A stretch of DNA of 64,000 bases. Origin: Acetobacterium tundrae (GTDB lineage Bacteria > Bacillota > Clostridia > Eubacteriales > Eubacteriaceae). The DNA is taken from positions 186,001-250,000 of the forward strand of contig NZ_RXYB01000002.1 in assembly GCF_008086615.1 (NCBI RefSeq), written 5' to 3'. Both the position numbers and the translations under genes were made by a program. Position 1 is the first letter of the stretch, and every line of letters begins with the position of its first letter. Shown one piece after another: positions 9,180-16,861 of this stretch. The notes beneath the pieces were generated by a model. It saw nothing but the letters and a program-made list of their open reading frames with translations. It was not told the origin of the DNA and ran no database searches.

Positions 9180-11891
9180 ATGAGATGGTTTTACAACTTT
9201 AAAATTCGAACAAAAATACTATCGATTATCGGAATAGCTGTGATTGCAGTCGCGATACTGTTTTTTATTAGCTGTTCAAGTATGAACAGACTGGGTCAAT
9301 TACAAAATTCTGGAAATATATTAAGTGCAAACGCTGTGACGGCAAAAGATGCAACGTCATCTTTATATCGATTAAATTCAATATATGCCGATGCAGTCGT
9401 CAATCGTAATTTCGCAGAAGACCAAAAAGCATGGGAAGCTGCAAAGCAGAAAGAATTAAATTTACTGCAGTCTGTTAAAAATGTTGCCGATACGGAAGAA
9501 GAAAAAAATTCAATAAATGCTGCCGAAAATGCTATGAATGCGTATATTGCCATCTTTGAAAATCAAGCCCTTCCGGTAATAAAAGCAAATGGCGATACAA
9601 CCGCAATCGCACAATTAGATGATCAAATGGATTCGCTGAGAAATCAATATCAGGATCAAATGACTAAAGTGAGTGATTCAATCACACAGGAATCAGCAGA
9701 TGGTGATAATCAATTTGATGCTTTAGTAGCGGCAACTACACAAATATTCATTGGAATTTCAATTGCGCTTCTAATTGTTCTGATCGGTTCAGGAACCTAT
9801 ATCGCTCAGATCATCAGCCAGAAAATTAAAAAAGCGGAACACATGATTAAAGAAATGCGTAACGGTCATTTGAGCGAACGCTTAAATATTGATACTCATG
9901 ACGAAATCGGGGAAATGGCGATGGCCATGGACGGTTTAGCTGATGATCTTCAAAACGTGGTGATCGGTACCATGAACCAGATCTCCCAGGGGGATGTCTC
10001 AGCCAATATTAAAGTCCGGGATGACCAGGATGAAATTACACCGGCACTTAAAAAGACCATCGAAACCATTCGGGCACTGGTTGCCGATGCTACCATGCTG
10101 TCTAAGGCAGCCGTGGCAGGTCATCTGGACAAAAGAGGAAACGCTGATGCTTTTAACGGCGGCTATAAAGAAATCGTTCAGGGCGTCAATGACACGTTGG
10201 ATGCCGTCATCGGACCATTAAATATGGCGGTAGATTATGTGGGAAAAATAGGACAAGGACAAATTCCAGTTAAAATTACAGAAACGTATTATGGCGATTT
10301 TGATACCTTGAAGAACAGCATCAATGCCTGCATTGATGGATTGGGAGCATTAACTGAAGGGAACCGTATTCTCGGAAAAATGAGTCTGAATGATTATTCC
10401 GAAACAATTGAAGCCACTTATTCAGGTATTTACGGAGAAATCGCCTTGGCAATCAATGCGGTTCATGACCGTTTGGTTCGCGTTGTTGAAGTCTCAACTC
10501 ATATCGCCGCTGGTGATATGACTGATCTGGAGGCACTAAAACAAATCGGCAAGAGAAGTGACAACGATACGTTAATCCCGAGCTTAGTCAGAATGATTGA
10601 GAACATTAACAATCTTGTCAAAGAAACCGAAGTCATGGCTGATATTGCCGTGGAAGGTGATCTTCGTAACCGTGGGGATGCGAGTCAATTCCAGGGCGAA
10701 TTCGCCAAAGTCATTGAAGGTTTTAATCAAACTTTGGATGCGGTTATTAATCCAATCAATGTTGCATCGGAGACCCTTAATGAATTGTCGCAAGGTAATT
10801 TGAGCATCACCATGGACGGCGATTTCAAGGGTGATAATGGAAAAATAAAAGCAGATCTGAACAACACCATCGCATTCCTGAAACGCTATGTGGATGAAAT
10901 CACCAACACATTGCAAGAAATGAGTCAGGGAAATTTTAATCAGGAGATTACCACTGACTATCAGGGCGACTTCCAGGCTATTAAAAATGCGCTGAATGAT
11001 ATTACCACCAAACTCAGTACCACCATGTCAGACATTAACATTGCCGCCGACCAGGTGAAAATCGGTTCTCAACAAATATCCGACGGCGGACAGGCACTGT
11101 CCCAGGGGACGACCGAACAGGCCAGTGCTATTGAGGAATTGACTGCCTCCATTGAAGAGGTTGCTGGCGAAACGAAGAAAAATGCCGTCAATGCCAATCA
11201 GGCCAATGAACTGGCAAACACCGTGCGATCCCATGCCGTTTCCGGCAATGAGCAAATGAGTGACATGGTCACTGCGATGGTGGAAATTAATGACTCATCC
11301 AAAAGCATTTCCAAAATCATCAAAGTGATTGATGATATTGCTTTCCAAACCAATATTCTGGCTCTGAATGCCGCCGTGGAAGCCGCTCGGGCGGGACAGC
11401 ACGGTAAGGGCTTTGCAGTTGTTGCGGAAGAAGTCCGATCATTGGCAGCCAGAAGCGCGGCAGCTGCCAAGGAAACCACTGGCCTCATCGAAGGCTCTAT
11501 TGACAAGGTGGAAACAGGTACAAAAATTGCCGACCAGACAGCGGAAAGCTTAAGAGATATCCTCAACCAGATTGAAAAAGTAACGACTCTGGTTGGCAAT
11601 ATTGCCCAGGCCTCCAACGATCAGGCCTCGGAAATCGCCCAGATCACTCAGGGGATCGAACAGGTATCCCAGGTGGTACAAACCAATTCGGCCACTGCTG
11701 AAGAAAGTGCCGCTGCCAGCGAAGAACTTTCCGGTCAGGCGGAGCTGCTGAAACAAATGGTGGGTGCCTTTAAAATTAAAAACGTAAAAACAAAAAGTTC
11801 TCAAATAAAACCAGCGGTTTCCAAGCCGCAAAAACTGATAACCCCGTCTCAGCCCATCATCAATTTAGATGATGACAGCGATAAGTACTAG
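9180..11891 (+). CDS. Methyl-accepting chemotaxis protein with poly-HAMP cytoplasmic region
   Basis: TM1 lies at ~13-32, an extracytoplasmic helical sensor extends to ~185, and TM2 at ~188-210 is followed by HAMP (HMIKEMRNGHLSERL) and several tandem HAMP-like modules (QISQGDVSANI, KIGQGQIPVKI, HIAAGDMTDLE, ELSQGNLSITM, EMSQGNFNQEI). It ends in an MCP signalling domain with the tip [18 protein letters not shown] and the tail NLDDDSDKY. The sensor domain differs from the first receptor, while the cytoplasmic signalling half is nearly the same, indicating duplication with sensor exchange. TAGGAGGG precedes ATG 9180. Ligand unknown. Confidence 0.93.
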   Translation: MRWFYNFKIRTKILSIIGIAVIAVAILFFISCSSMNRLGQLQNSGNILSANAVTAKDATSSLYRLNSIYADAVVNRNFAEDQKAWEAAKQKELNLLQSVKNVADTEEEKNSINAAENAMNAYIAIFENQALPVIKANGDTTAIAQLDDQMDSLRNQYQDQMTKVSDSITQESADGDNQFDALVAATTQIFIGISIALLIVLIGSGTYIAQIISQKIKKAEHMIKEMRNGHLSERLNIDTHDEIGEMAMAMDGLADDLQNVVIGTMNQISQGDVSANIKVRDDQDEITPALKKTIETIRALVADATMLSKAAVAGHLDKRGNADAFNGGYKEIVQGVNDTLDAVIGPLNMAVDYVGKIGQGQIPVKITETYYGDFDTLKNSINACIDGLGALTEGNRILGKMSLNDYSETIEATYSGIYGEIALAINAVHDRLVRVVEVSTHIAAGDMTDLEALKQIGKRSDNDTLIPSLVRMIENINNLVKETEVMADIAVEGDLRNRGDASQFQGEFAKVIEGFNQTLDAVINPINVASETLNELSQGNLSITMDGDFKGDNGKIKADLNNTIAFLKRYVDEITNTLQEMSQGNFNQEITTDYQGDFQAIKNALNDITTKLSTTMSDINIAADQVKIGSQQISDGGQALSQGTTEQASAIEELTASIEEVAGETKKNAVNANQANELANTVRSHAVSGNEQMSDMVTAMVEINDSSKSISKIIKVIDDIAFQTNILALNAAVEAARAGQHGKGFAVVAEEVRSLAARSAAAAKETTGLIEGSIDKVETGTKIADQTAESLRDILNQIEKVTTLVGNIAQASNDQASEIAQITQGIEQVSQVVQTNSATAEESAAASEELSGQAELLKQMVGAFKIKNVKTKSSQIKPAVSKPQKLITPSQPIINLDDDSDKY

Positions 11892-11907
11892 ATCCGGTAA
11901 AATTCTT

Positions 11908-11956
11908 GAAGGCTTTCTTTGGTTTGCTGATGCAATCCAGGAGGCCTTCATTTTTT
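11908..11956 (+). terminator. Intrinsic terminator of second chemoreceptor gene
   Basis: GAAGGC/GCCTTC hairpin with T run, a near copy of the terminator after the first chemoreceptor, including the TTTGCTGATGCAA interior. Confidence 0.85.
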
Positions 11957-12138
11957 GTTCTTTTTTGAAGACAGCGTGATTATAAATGTCGGGTCTGAAT
12001 TGGAGGCAATCAGTCTTTAGTGCATTGCCAATACTTTTGGAAACGACTATGATATAAAGCGGGTACTCTTAATGTTGATGAACAACGCTGGTAACGATTC
12101 TTTATAAAGAAAAAACGAATATTTACTGAGATTATTTA

Positions 12139-12168
12139 TTGACGTAATCAGACGAAAATGGTTACAAT
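12139..12168 (+). promoter_or_regulatory. Sigma-A type promoter
   Basis: TTGACG at 12139-12144 and TACAAT at 12163-12168 with an 18-base spacer, 35 bases before the ATG at 12203. Confidence 0.6.
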
Positions 12169-12202
12169 AAAAGTAACAATAGAAATAAATTTGGAGGAAC
12201 GC

Positions 12203-12882
12203 ATGACGAATCTTCAGAATGTGCTTTTGAAAGGGCGGTGCTTCCGATCGGCATTGAAAGTAAATTAAAACAAGTGGATTTCACGCAACGGGATGTGATG
12301 GTGGGGGTGGTGCGGAATGTTAAGCAGTTAGCGGACAATTTGACCCATCGCTTTTATCGGATACCCAAGAAAAGCGTGGCAGATATGCGGCTGCCCATTC
12401 ACACCATCGCATTGTATCAGCCAATGCGCGCTTTTGGCAAAGAGCAGTCCGGGATTTGGTATTACGGGGAAGTCGTCACCTGTGAAACCCTGAAAAGCAA
12501 AGAAGACTTTTACTATAAATTTACGGTTGAAGAATGGCTGGAACTCCCTAAGCGGATCCGGCCCAAAGAACTTTGCCCGATTGTCAGTACCTATACCAAT
12601 CAGTATTTATTGGAAAACGCCGAGGATATGCCGGAGCTATATATTAAAACAGAAGCGGAATATCGGCTGTATGTTGAGATAAAGCGGATGACGGCTGTTT
12701 CGATAAAAGAAAGAAGCGGTGCAACACAGGAGTTTCGGTTTGGCGAGAACCGTATTGCGATTCGGGATGAGCAGATATTTTTGTTTGCGGGGGATGGCAG
12801 AGTGCAGGTATTTGCGGTTGCGGCGTTTGTCAGACGGCCTCAGGAAGTGATGAGGGGCTGCCAAACTTTTTTAAAAATTTAG
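12203..12882 (+). pseudogene. Unknown protein with probable -1 frameshift near its start
   Basis: GGAGG at 12193-12197 points to ATG 12203, which encodes MTNLQNVLLKGR. That frame then fails after 10 more codons. The adjacent frame, from 12238 (GTG), continues as VLPIGIESKLKQ for 214 residues to 12882. Joining the two at GGGCGGTG gives KGRVLPIGIE, which reads naturally, so one G appears to be missing in the G-rich run, either a real mutation or a sequence error. If real, translation could only restart at GTG 12238, which has no ribosome binding site. The protein has no motif I recognise; it is soluble, with mixed alpha/beta composition. A good promoter precedes it and the acetyltransferase follows after 30 bases. 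Confidence 0.6.
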
Positions 12883-12912
12883 CTTTATGGTTTTATTTTA
12901 GGAGGATAAAGA

Positions 12913-13518
12913 ATGACTGAAGAAGAAAAAATATTTCAAGGTAAATTGTTTGATGCTCGCGCTCAAGAACTGCGTGATATTAAGCACAAAGCACATATTC
13001 TTTGCCAAAAATTTAATGCGCTTGATGAGTATGATGAGAATCGCTTACCGATAATTAAAGAATTTATTGGAAAAATAGGCGAAAAATATTATTTTCAGGG
13101 ACCGATACAGATAAATTACGGATGTCATACTTATATTGGTGAAAATTTCTTTGCGAATTTTAATACGACGATTTTAGATGATGGCAGGATTTACATCGGG
13201 GACAATGTTATGTTTGGTCCTAATGTATCGCTTATGGCGTCCTCGCATCCACTTATTCCAGAGGAAAGAACTGCTATGAAATACCAAGATGGTCATGTAT
13301 CGACCTCAGAATATGCGGATGAAATCCACATTGGAAACAATGTTTGGATTGCCTGCAATGTGGTGATTTGCGGTGGCGTACATATTGGAAATAATGCCGT
13401 CATTGGAGCAGGTAGTGTTGTTACAAAAGATATTCCAGATAATTATATTGGATATGGTAATCCCTGTAAGCCAATTAGATTGATTACAGAAAAAGATTCA
13501 AAGCTGGATTTACTATAA
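12913..13518 (+). CDS. Maltose/galactoside O-acetyltransferase family (hexapeptide repeat)
   Basis: This 201-residue protein has an N-terminal Mac-type helical region (MTEEEKIFQGKLFDA) and a left-handed beta-helix made of hexapeptide repeats: YIGENFFANFN, IYIGDNVMFGPNV, IHIGNNVWIACNVVI and VHIGNNAVIGAGSVV. The conserved active-site histidine is in MASSHPL. It transfers acetyl from acetyl-CoA to a sugar or related hydroxyl in the cytoplasm. Length and motifs match LacA/Maa/NodL enzymes; the exact acceptor cannot be read from sequence. AGGAGGATAAAGA places the start at ATG 12913. It may be co-transcribed with the frameshifted gene in front. Confidence 0.9.
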   Translation: MTEEEKIFQGKLFDARAQELRDIKHKAHILCQKFNALDEYDENRLPIIKEFIGKIGEKYYFQGPIQINYGCHTYIGENFFANFNTTILDDGRIYIGDNVMFGPNVSLMASSHPLIPEERTAMKYQDGHVSTSEYADEIHIGNNVWIACNVVICGGVHIGNNAVIGAGSVVTKDIPDNYIGYGNPCKPIRLITEKDSKLDLL

Positions 13519-13581
13519 CAATTCGAAGTATCGGTTGTTTTTTTGGTATTTAACAAATTGTTTAAACAGGATTGATAGGGT

Positions 13582-14337
13582 TCAGATGGCCGTGACCTGG
13601 CAAACGGTGAGGACCCCATCTTGCACGGTAAACCGAATGTTGAAGCGGTTGAATGCCAGCCCATAGATGCGCAGCGGGTCGGTCTGATAGGATGGCCGCG
13701 GGTCATGGGCGAGAACCCCCATCAGGGCGGACTGGTGTTCGCGGGGAATGAGCTGCAGCAAGGCCGCAGGGAAATCCACAGCCAGAATGTAGTCGCTGAC
13801 GGGATCGCTAAAACCGCCGGTTGCCTCGGGATGACTGTCGGTGTAGGCAAGATAAGGCTTAATGTCATAAATTGGCGTCTGATCCAGAAGATCGGCCCCG
13901 GAAACATGGATGACGGGGCCGAGTTGGGGATGGTTTTCGATGCGGTCGATCTGCACTGAAGAAAGGCCGATGGGGTTTGGGCGAAAAGGGGAACGGGTGG
14001 CAAAAACGCCCATTCGTTTGGATCCCCCCAGCCGTGGCGGTCTTACTGTCGGTGAATACTGATCCCGAACACTCTGAGAAAAGCCCCAAATGAGCCAGAT
14101 ATGGGAGAAGTTCTCCAGGCCGCGGAGAGCATCAGGATTCCGGTAGGCCGGTTCAAAAACAATGGCGGCTTTCAGGGCATCCACCAGGCCACTTTGCCTG
14201 GGAATCCCGAACTTTTCAGGAAAATCGCTGCGAATTCGCGCAATTATTTTCATGGGCGGATTTTCAGGATCGCTGGTGGGCTGATCCGATATCGCTGTTT
14301 CATTAGGGTCTTTACTGAGGGGCGTGTTTTTGAGCAT
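13582..14337 (-). CDS. trmO: tRNA (N6-threonylcarbamoyladenosine37-N6)-methyltransferase TrmO
   Basis: It has the YaeB/TsaA beta-barrel signature: ARIRSDFPEKFGIPRQSGL near the N terminus, then FSHIWLIWGF, RMGVFATRSPFRPNPIGLS and IYDIKPYL. TrmO uses SAM to methylate t6A at position 37 of tRNA-Thr. The C-terminal ~80 residues match the extended proteobacterial-type TrmO tail. I chose ATG 14337 (MLKNTPLSK) because GAAGGAGAC lies 7 bases before it; an upstream ATG would have no ribosome binding site. A 30-residue polar leader precedes the conserved domain. It is convergent with the acetyltransferase gene. Confidence 0.92.
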   Translation of the reverse strand: MLKNTPLSKDPNETAISDQPTSDPENPPMKIIARIRSDFPEKFGIPRQSGLVDALKAAIVFEPAYRNPDALRGLENFSHIWLIWGFSQSVRDQYSPTVRPPRLGGSKRMGVFATRSPFRPNPIGLSSVQIDRIENHPQLGPVIHVSGADLLDQTPIYDIKPYLAYTDSHPEATGGFSDPVSDYILAVDFPAALLQLIPREHQSALMGVLAHDPRPSYQTDPLRIYGLAFNRFNIRFTVQDGVLTVCQVTAI

Positions 14338-14546
14338 GATGGTGTCTCCTTCATCTGTGTCATAATACATGATAACAGTTATTATCTATATTCTACCATA
14401 TGATGCAATCATTCATAAATTGATTAAATGGATTTATGAATGATTTTTTTCTGTTAAATCAAATGACTAATTGATGAGCCTGTTGATTGCAGGTTTTTTT
14501 AATGCCTTTTTTTATCCAGACGGCTATAAAAAAATAAAAAAATTGG

Positions 14547-14603
14547 TTGACTTTATATATCACAGTGGTATAATAAAATAAATTATATATCACTGTGATA
14601 TAT
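14547..14603 (+). promoter_or_regulatory. PadR-operon promoter with palindromic operators
   Basis: TTGACT (14547-14552) and TATAAT (14569-14574) are 16 bases apart. An imperfect palindrome, TATCACAGTGGTATA, lies between and over the -10. A perfect one, ATATATCAC-T-GTGATATAT, spans 14585-14603, and a further half site CAGTGATAT is at 14621-14629. This looks like a site for autoregulation by the PadR protein encoded next. Confidence 0.75.
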
Positions 14604-14648
14604 TTCAAATGAATAGACAACAGTGATATGGATAGAAGGTAAAAACGA

Positions 14649-15206
14649 ATGGCAAAAAAAAATAAAACAAAGTATGCGCTTTTAGGGGTCCTCAATACAA
14701 TGTCCGGTTCGGGATACGATATCAAAAAATTCTGTGATTCTTCGATACGTTATTTTTGGAATGAAAATTACGGACACATCTATCCGGTATTACAGAAAAT
14801 GGAAGAGGAAGAATTAGTAACGAAGCATGTTGAACAAACGGACGGCAGACCATCAAAGAATGTCTATTCCATTACCGCAAAAGGCCGAGCAGAATTAGAC
14901 AATTGGCTTTTAATGCCGGTGGAACCTGAACATGGGCGATCAGAACTGTTGTTAAAAATATTCTGGTCGAAGAATGTCCCCGTAGAAGTTCTGATTGAAA
15001 AATTTATGCAAATAAAAGAAGTGAGTGAAGAAATGCTGGTGCAATATGCTCAGATTGAGAACGACTTAAAGGCCCATAAGGATGAGATCGATAAAATGAA
15101 TTTAGTTTTATGGATCTCGACGGTTAATTACGGCAAGCATGATTCGGAAGCAAAGATCAAGTGGTGTGAAGAAACCATAAAAAGTTTGGAAGAAATAGAA
15201 GACTAA
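14649..15206 (+). CDS. PadR family transcriptional regulator
   Basis: An N-terminal winged-helix PadR domain is clear (YALLGVLNTMSGSGYDIKKF, then GHIYPVLQKMEEEELV and a wing with GRPSKNVYSITAKGRAEL). It is followed by a helical Vir_reg/PadR_C dimerisation domain to residue 185, the long two-domain PadR form. It probably represses its own operon, binding the TATCACNGTGATA-type palindromes upstream. It leads an operon with a flavodoxin-like oxidoreductase (25 bases later) and a membrane protein. Phenolic or drug-like effectors are typical of the family, but nothing here identifies one. AGAAGGT precedes the ATG. Confidence 0.92.
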   Translation: MAKKNKTKYALLGVLNTMSGSGYDIKKFCDSSIRYFWNENYGHIYPVLQKMEEEELVTKHVEQTDGRPSKNVYSITAKGRAELDNWLLMPVEPEHGRSELLLKIFWSKNVPVEVLIEKFMQIKEVSEEMLVQYAQIENDLKAHKDEIDKMNLVLWISTVNYGKHDSEAKIKWCEETIKSLEEIED

Positions 15207-15231
15207 TAAAAAATAGAATGGGAGGATTAAA

Positions 15232-15945
15232 ATGAATATTTTAGCTTTAAATGGAAGTCCAAGAGGCAAGAATGGAAACACTGAGGTTATTTTAGAACCA
15301 TTTTTAAGAGGTTGTGAAAAAGCCGGAGCAGCGATAGAAATAATTTATCTTGCAAAAAAAAACATCAAACATTGCAGTGGTTGCTTTTCGTGTTGGACCA
15401 AGACCCCTGGTAAGTGTGTTCATCAAGACGATATGGAAGACCTGCTGGTTAAAGTATCTGAGGCCGATATCATGGTTTATGCCACACCATTATATTACTT
15501 TACGGTTACCGGAATCATGAAAGATTTTATGGATCGGATGCTGCCATTAAATAATAAGGAAATCGTCAAGGTCGGAGAAAAATATGGCCATCCCAAACGG
15601 GTTGAAAGAGAAATCCCGGTTAAGTCAGTTCTGATTTCAAACTGCGGCTTCCCCGGCGACTATAATTTTTCAGGCTTGTTAGAGACGTTTAAGGTTATGA
15701 CAAAGGGAAATCTTGCCGGTGCGATTTTATGTACTCAAGGGGGAATCCTTCAGACGATTCATTCTAATGCGATGCTTGAAAAATTATATAGCCCTTTTTT
15801 CCTAGCATTAGAAACTGCCGGCAAAGAAATAGTCAATCAAGGGACCATAACTGACGCAACACAAAATATTTTAAATAAAGACTTTATCGATTCTGAAACC
15901 TACATGAACGCTGCAAATGGCGAAAACAGAAAAGGAGAATTATAG
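15232..15945 (+). CDS. Flavodoxin-like NAD(P)H-dependent FMN oxidoreductase
   Basis: The FMN-binding loop NGSPRGKNGNTEVI follows the first beta strand. A cysteine motif, CSGCFSCWTKTPGKC, resembles the compact cluster motif of iron-sulfur flavoproteins and the related NADPH-dependent FMN reductase family, and ATPLYYFTVTGIMKDFMDRM is the second FMN-contact region. The enzyme likely reduces a quinone, nitro or other electrophilic compound in the cytoplasm. It sits between the PadR regulator and a membrane protein, with a GGGAGG ribosome binding site. The operon context suggests a detoxification response triggered by the PadR ligand. Confidence 0.88.
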   Translation: MNILALNGSPRGKNGNTEVILEPFLRGCEKAGAAIEIIYLAKKNIKHCSGCFSCWTKTPGKCVHQDDMEDLLVKVSEADIMVYATPLYYFTVTGIMKDFMDRMLPLNNKEIVKVGEKYGHPKRVEREIPVKSVLISNCGFPGDYNFSGLLETFKVMTKGNLAGAILCTQGGILQTIHSNAMLEKLYSPFFLALETAGKEIVNQGTITDATQNILNKDFIDSETYMNAANGENRKGEL

Positions 15946-15947
15946 AC

Positions 15948-16622
15948 ATGAATGAAACATCCGGCAATCATTTAAATGAAAAGCAATCGGTCTTGAAAAA
16001 TATCTTTAACCGGGACTTTGTTGTCAGTGCGATTATCCCGATTATTATATTTGCTGCATTTGATAACTTTAAAATGACCTTACTGGGAATTATACTCTCA
16101 GGAGTGTGGTGCTTAGGTGTTGTTTTAATAAATTATATCATTGAACGTAAAATCAATGCCCTTGCCGTCATCGCGGGAGCTTTTTCGGCCATTGGATTAA
16201 TTGGGACAGTTATTTCAAGGGATCCTACCTTTTACCTCGTCGCTCCGATTGTACAGGACTTTCTGGGGGCATTTGTTTTCTTTGGCTCTTTGTTTTTCGA
16301 AAGATCATTAATTCAGATAATTGTTGAACAATCTTATTTAAAAAATGTACCAGAGGCTTTTAAACAAACGTCCAGATATAAATCTGCCTGGCGAATATTG
16401 ACCTGTGTCTGGGGAATTATGAATATCAGTCAGGCAGTAGTGAGAATCGCATTGTTAGCTTCAGTTTCAATGAGTTCTTACTACGCAATAAGCATGGTCT
16501 ATGGCAGTATTGCGACGCCGATACTTTTAGTGGTATCAATGACATTCCCGAAATGGTATTGGAATCGCGGAAAAACAACAAATTCCCTTTCGAAAAAATT
16601 AGCAGTTGAAAATAAGGATTAG
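15948..16622 (+). CDS. Integral membrane protein, six-helix, function unknown
   Basis: This 224-residue protein has about six hydrophobic segments, starting FVVSAIIPIIIFAAFDNF. It resembles the VC0807-type uncharacterised membrane family, which has a similar length and helix pattern (from memory, not tested). It starts two bases after the oxidoreductase stop, with AAAGGAGAA in the end of that gene, so the two are translationally coupled. A large perfect hairpin follows it. Possible roles are export of, or membrane protection against, the compound sensed by the PadR protein; this is inference from the operon only. Confidence 0.75.
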   Translation: MNETSGNHLNEKQSVLKNIFNRDFVVSAIIPIIIFAAFDNFKMTLLGIILSGVWCLGVVLINYIIERKINALAVIAGAFSAIGLIGTVISRDPTFYLVAPIVQDFLGAFVFFGSLFFERSLIQIIVEQSYLKNVPEAFKQTSRYKSAWRILTCVWGIMNISQAVVRIALLASVSMSSYYAISMVYGSIATPILLVVSMTFPKWYWNRGKTTNSLSKKLAVENKD

Positions 16623-16629
16623 ACAATAG

Positions 16630-16691
16630 AGTTATAAGTAGAAATACCCTCATATCATTTTCGTGATATGAGGGTATTTCTACTTATAACT
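16630..16691. repeat. Perfect 28-bp inverted repeat with 6-base loop
   Basis: Arms 16630-16657 and 16664-16691 are exact reverse complements, beginning AGTTATAAGTAG and ending CTACTTATAACT. No clear T run follows on either strand. It starts 8 bases after the membrane-protein stop and probably ends the operon, but it is longer and more perfect than ordinary terminators here. Confidence 0.85.
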
Positions 16692-16861
16692 ATTTATTAA
16701 TGGTCCTTGATACCGATTCCACTTTAATCAAAGTGATGAGCTCTTTTATATGGTTAGTTTTAATTGAAAACAAACCAGGGACTGGTCAACAAAGCAAAGT
16801 TAGGTTGTATATGTTTGATACATAGATTATAATATAGAAAAATGATAATGAGGTGAAGACT

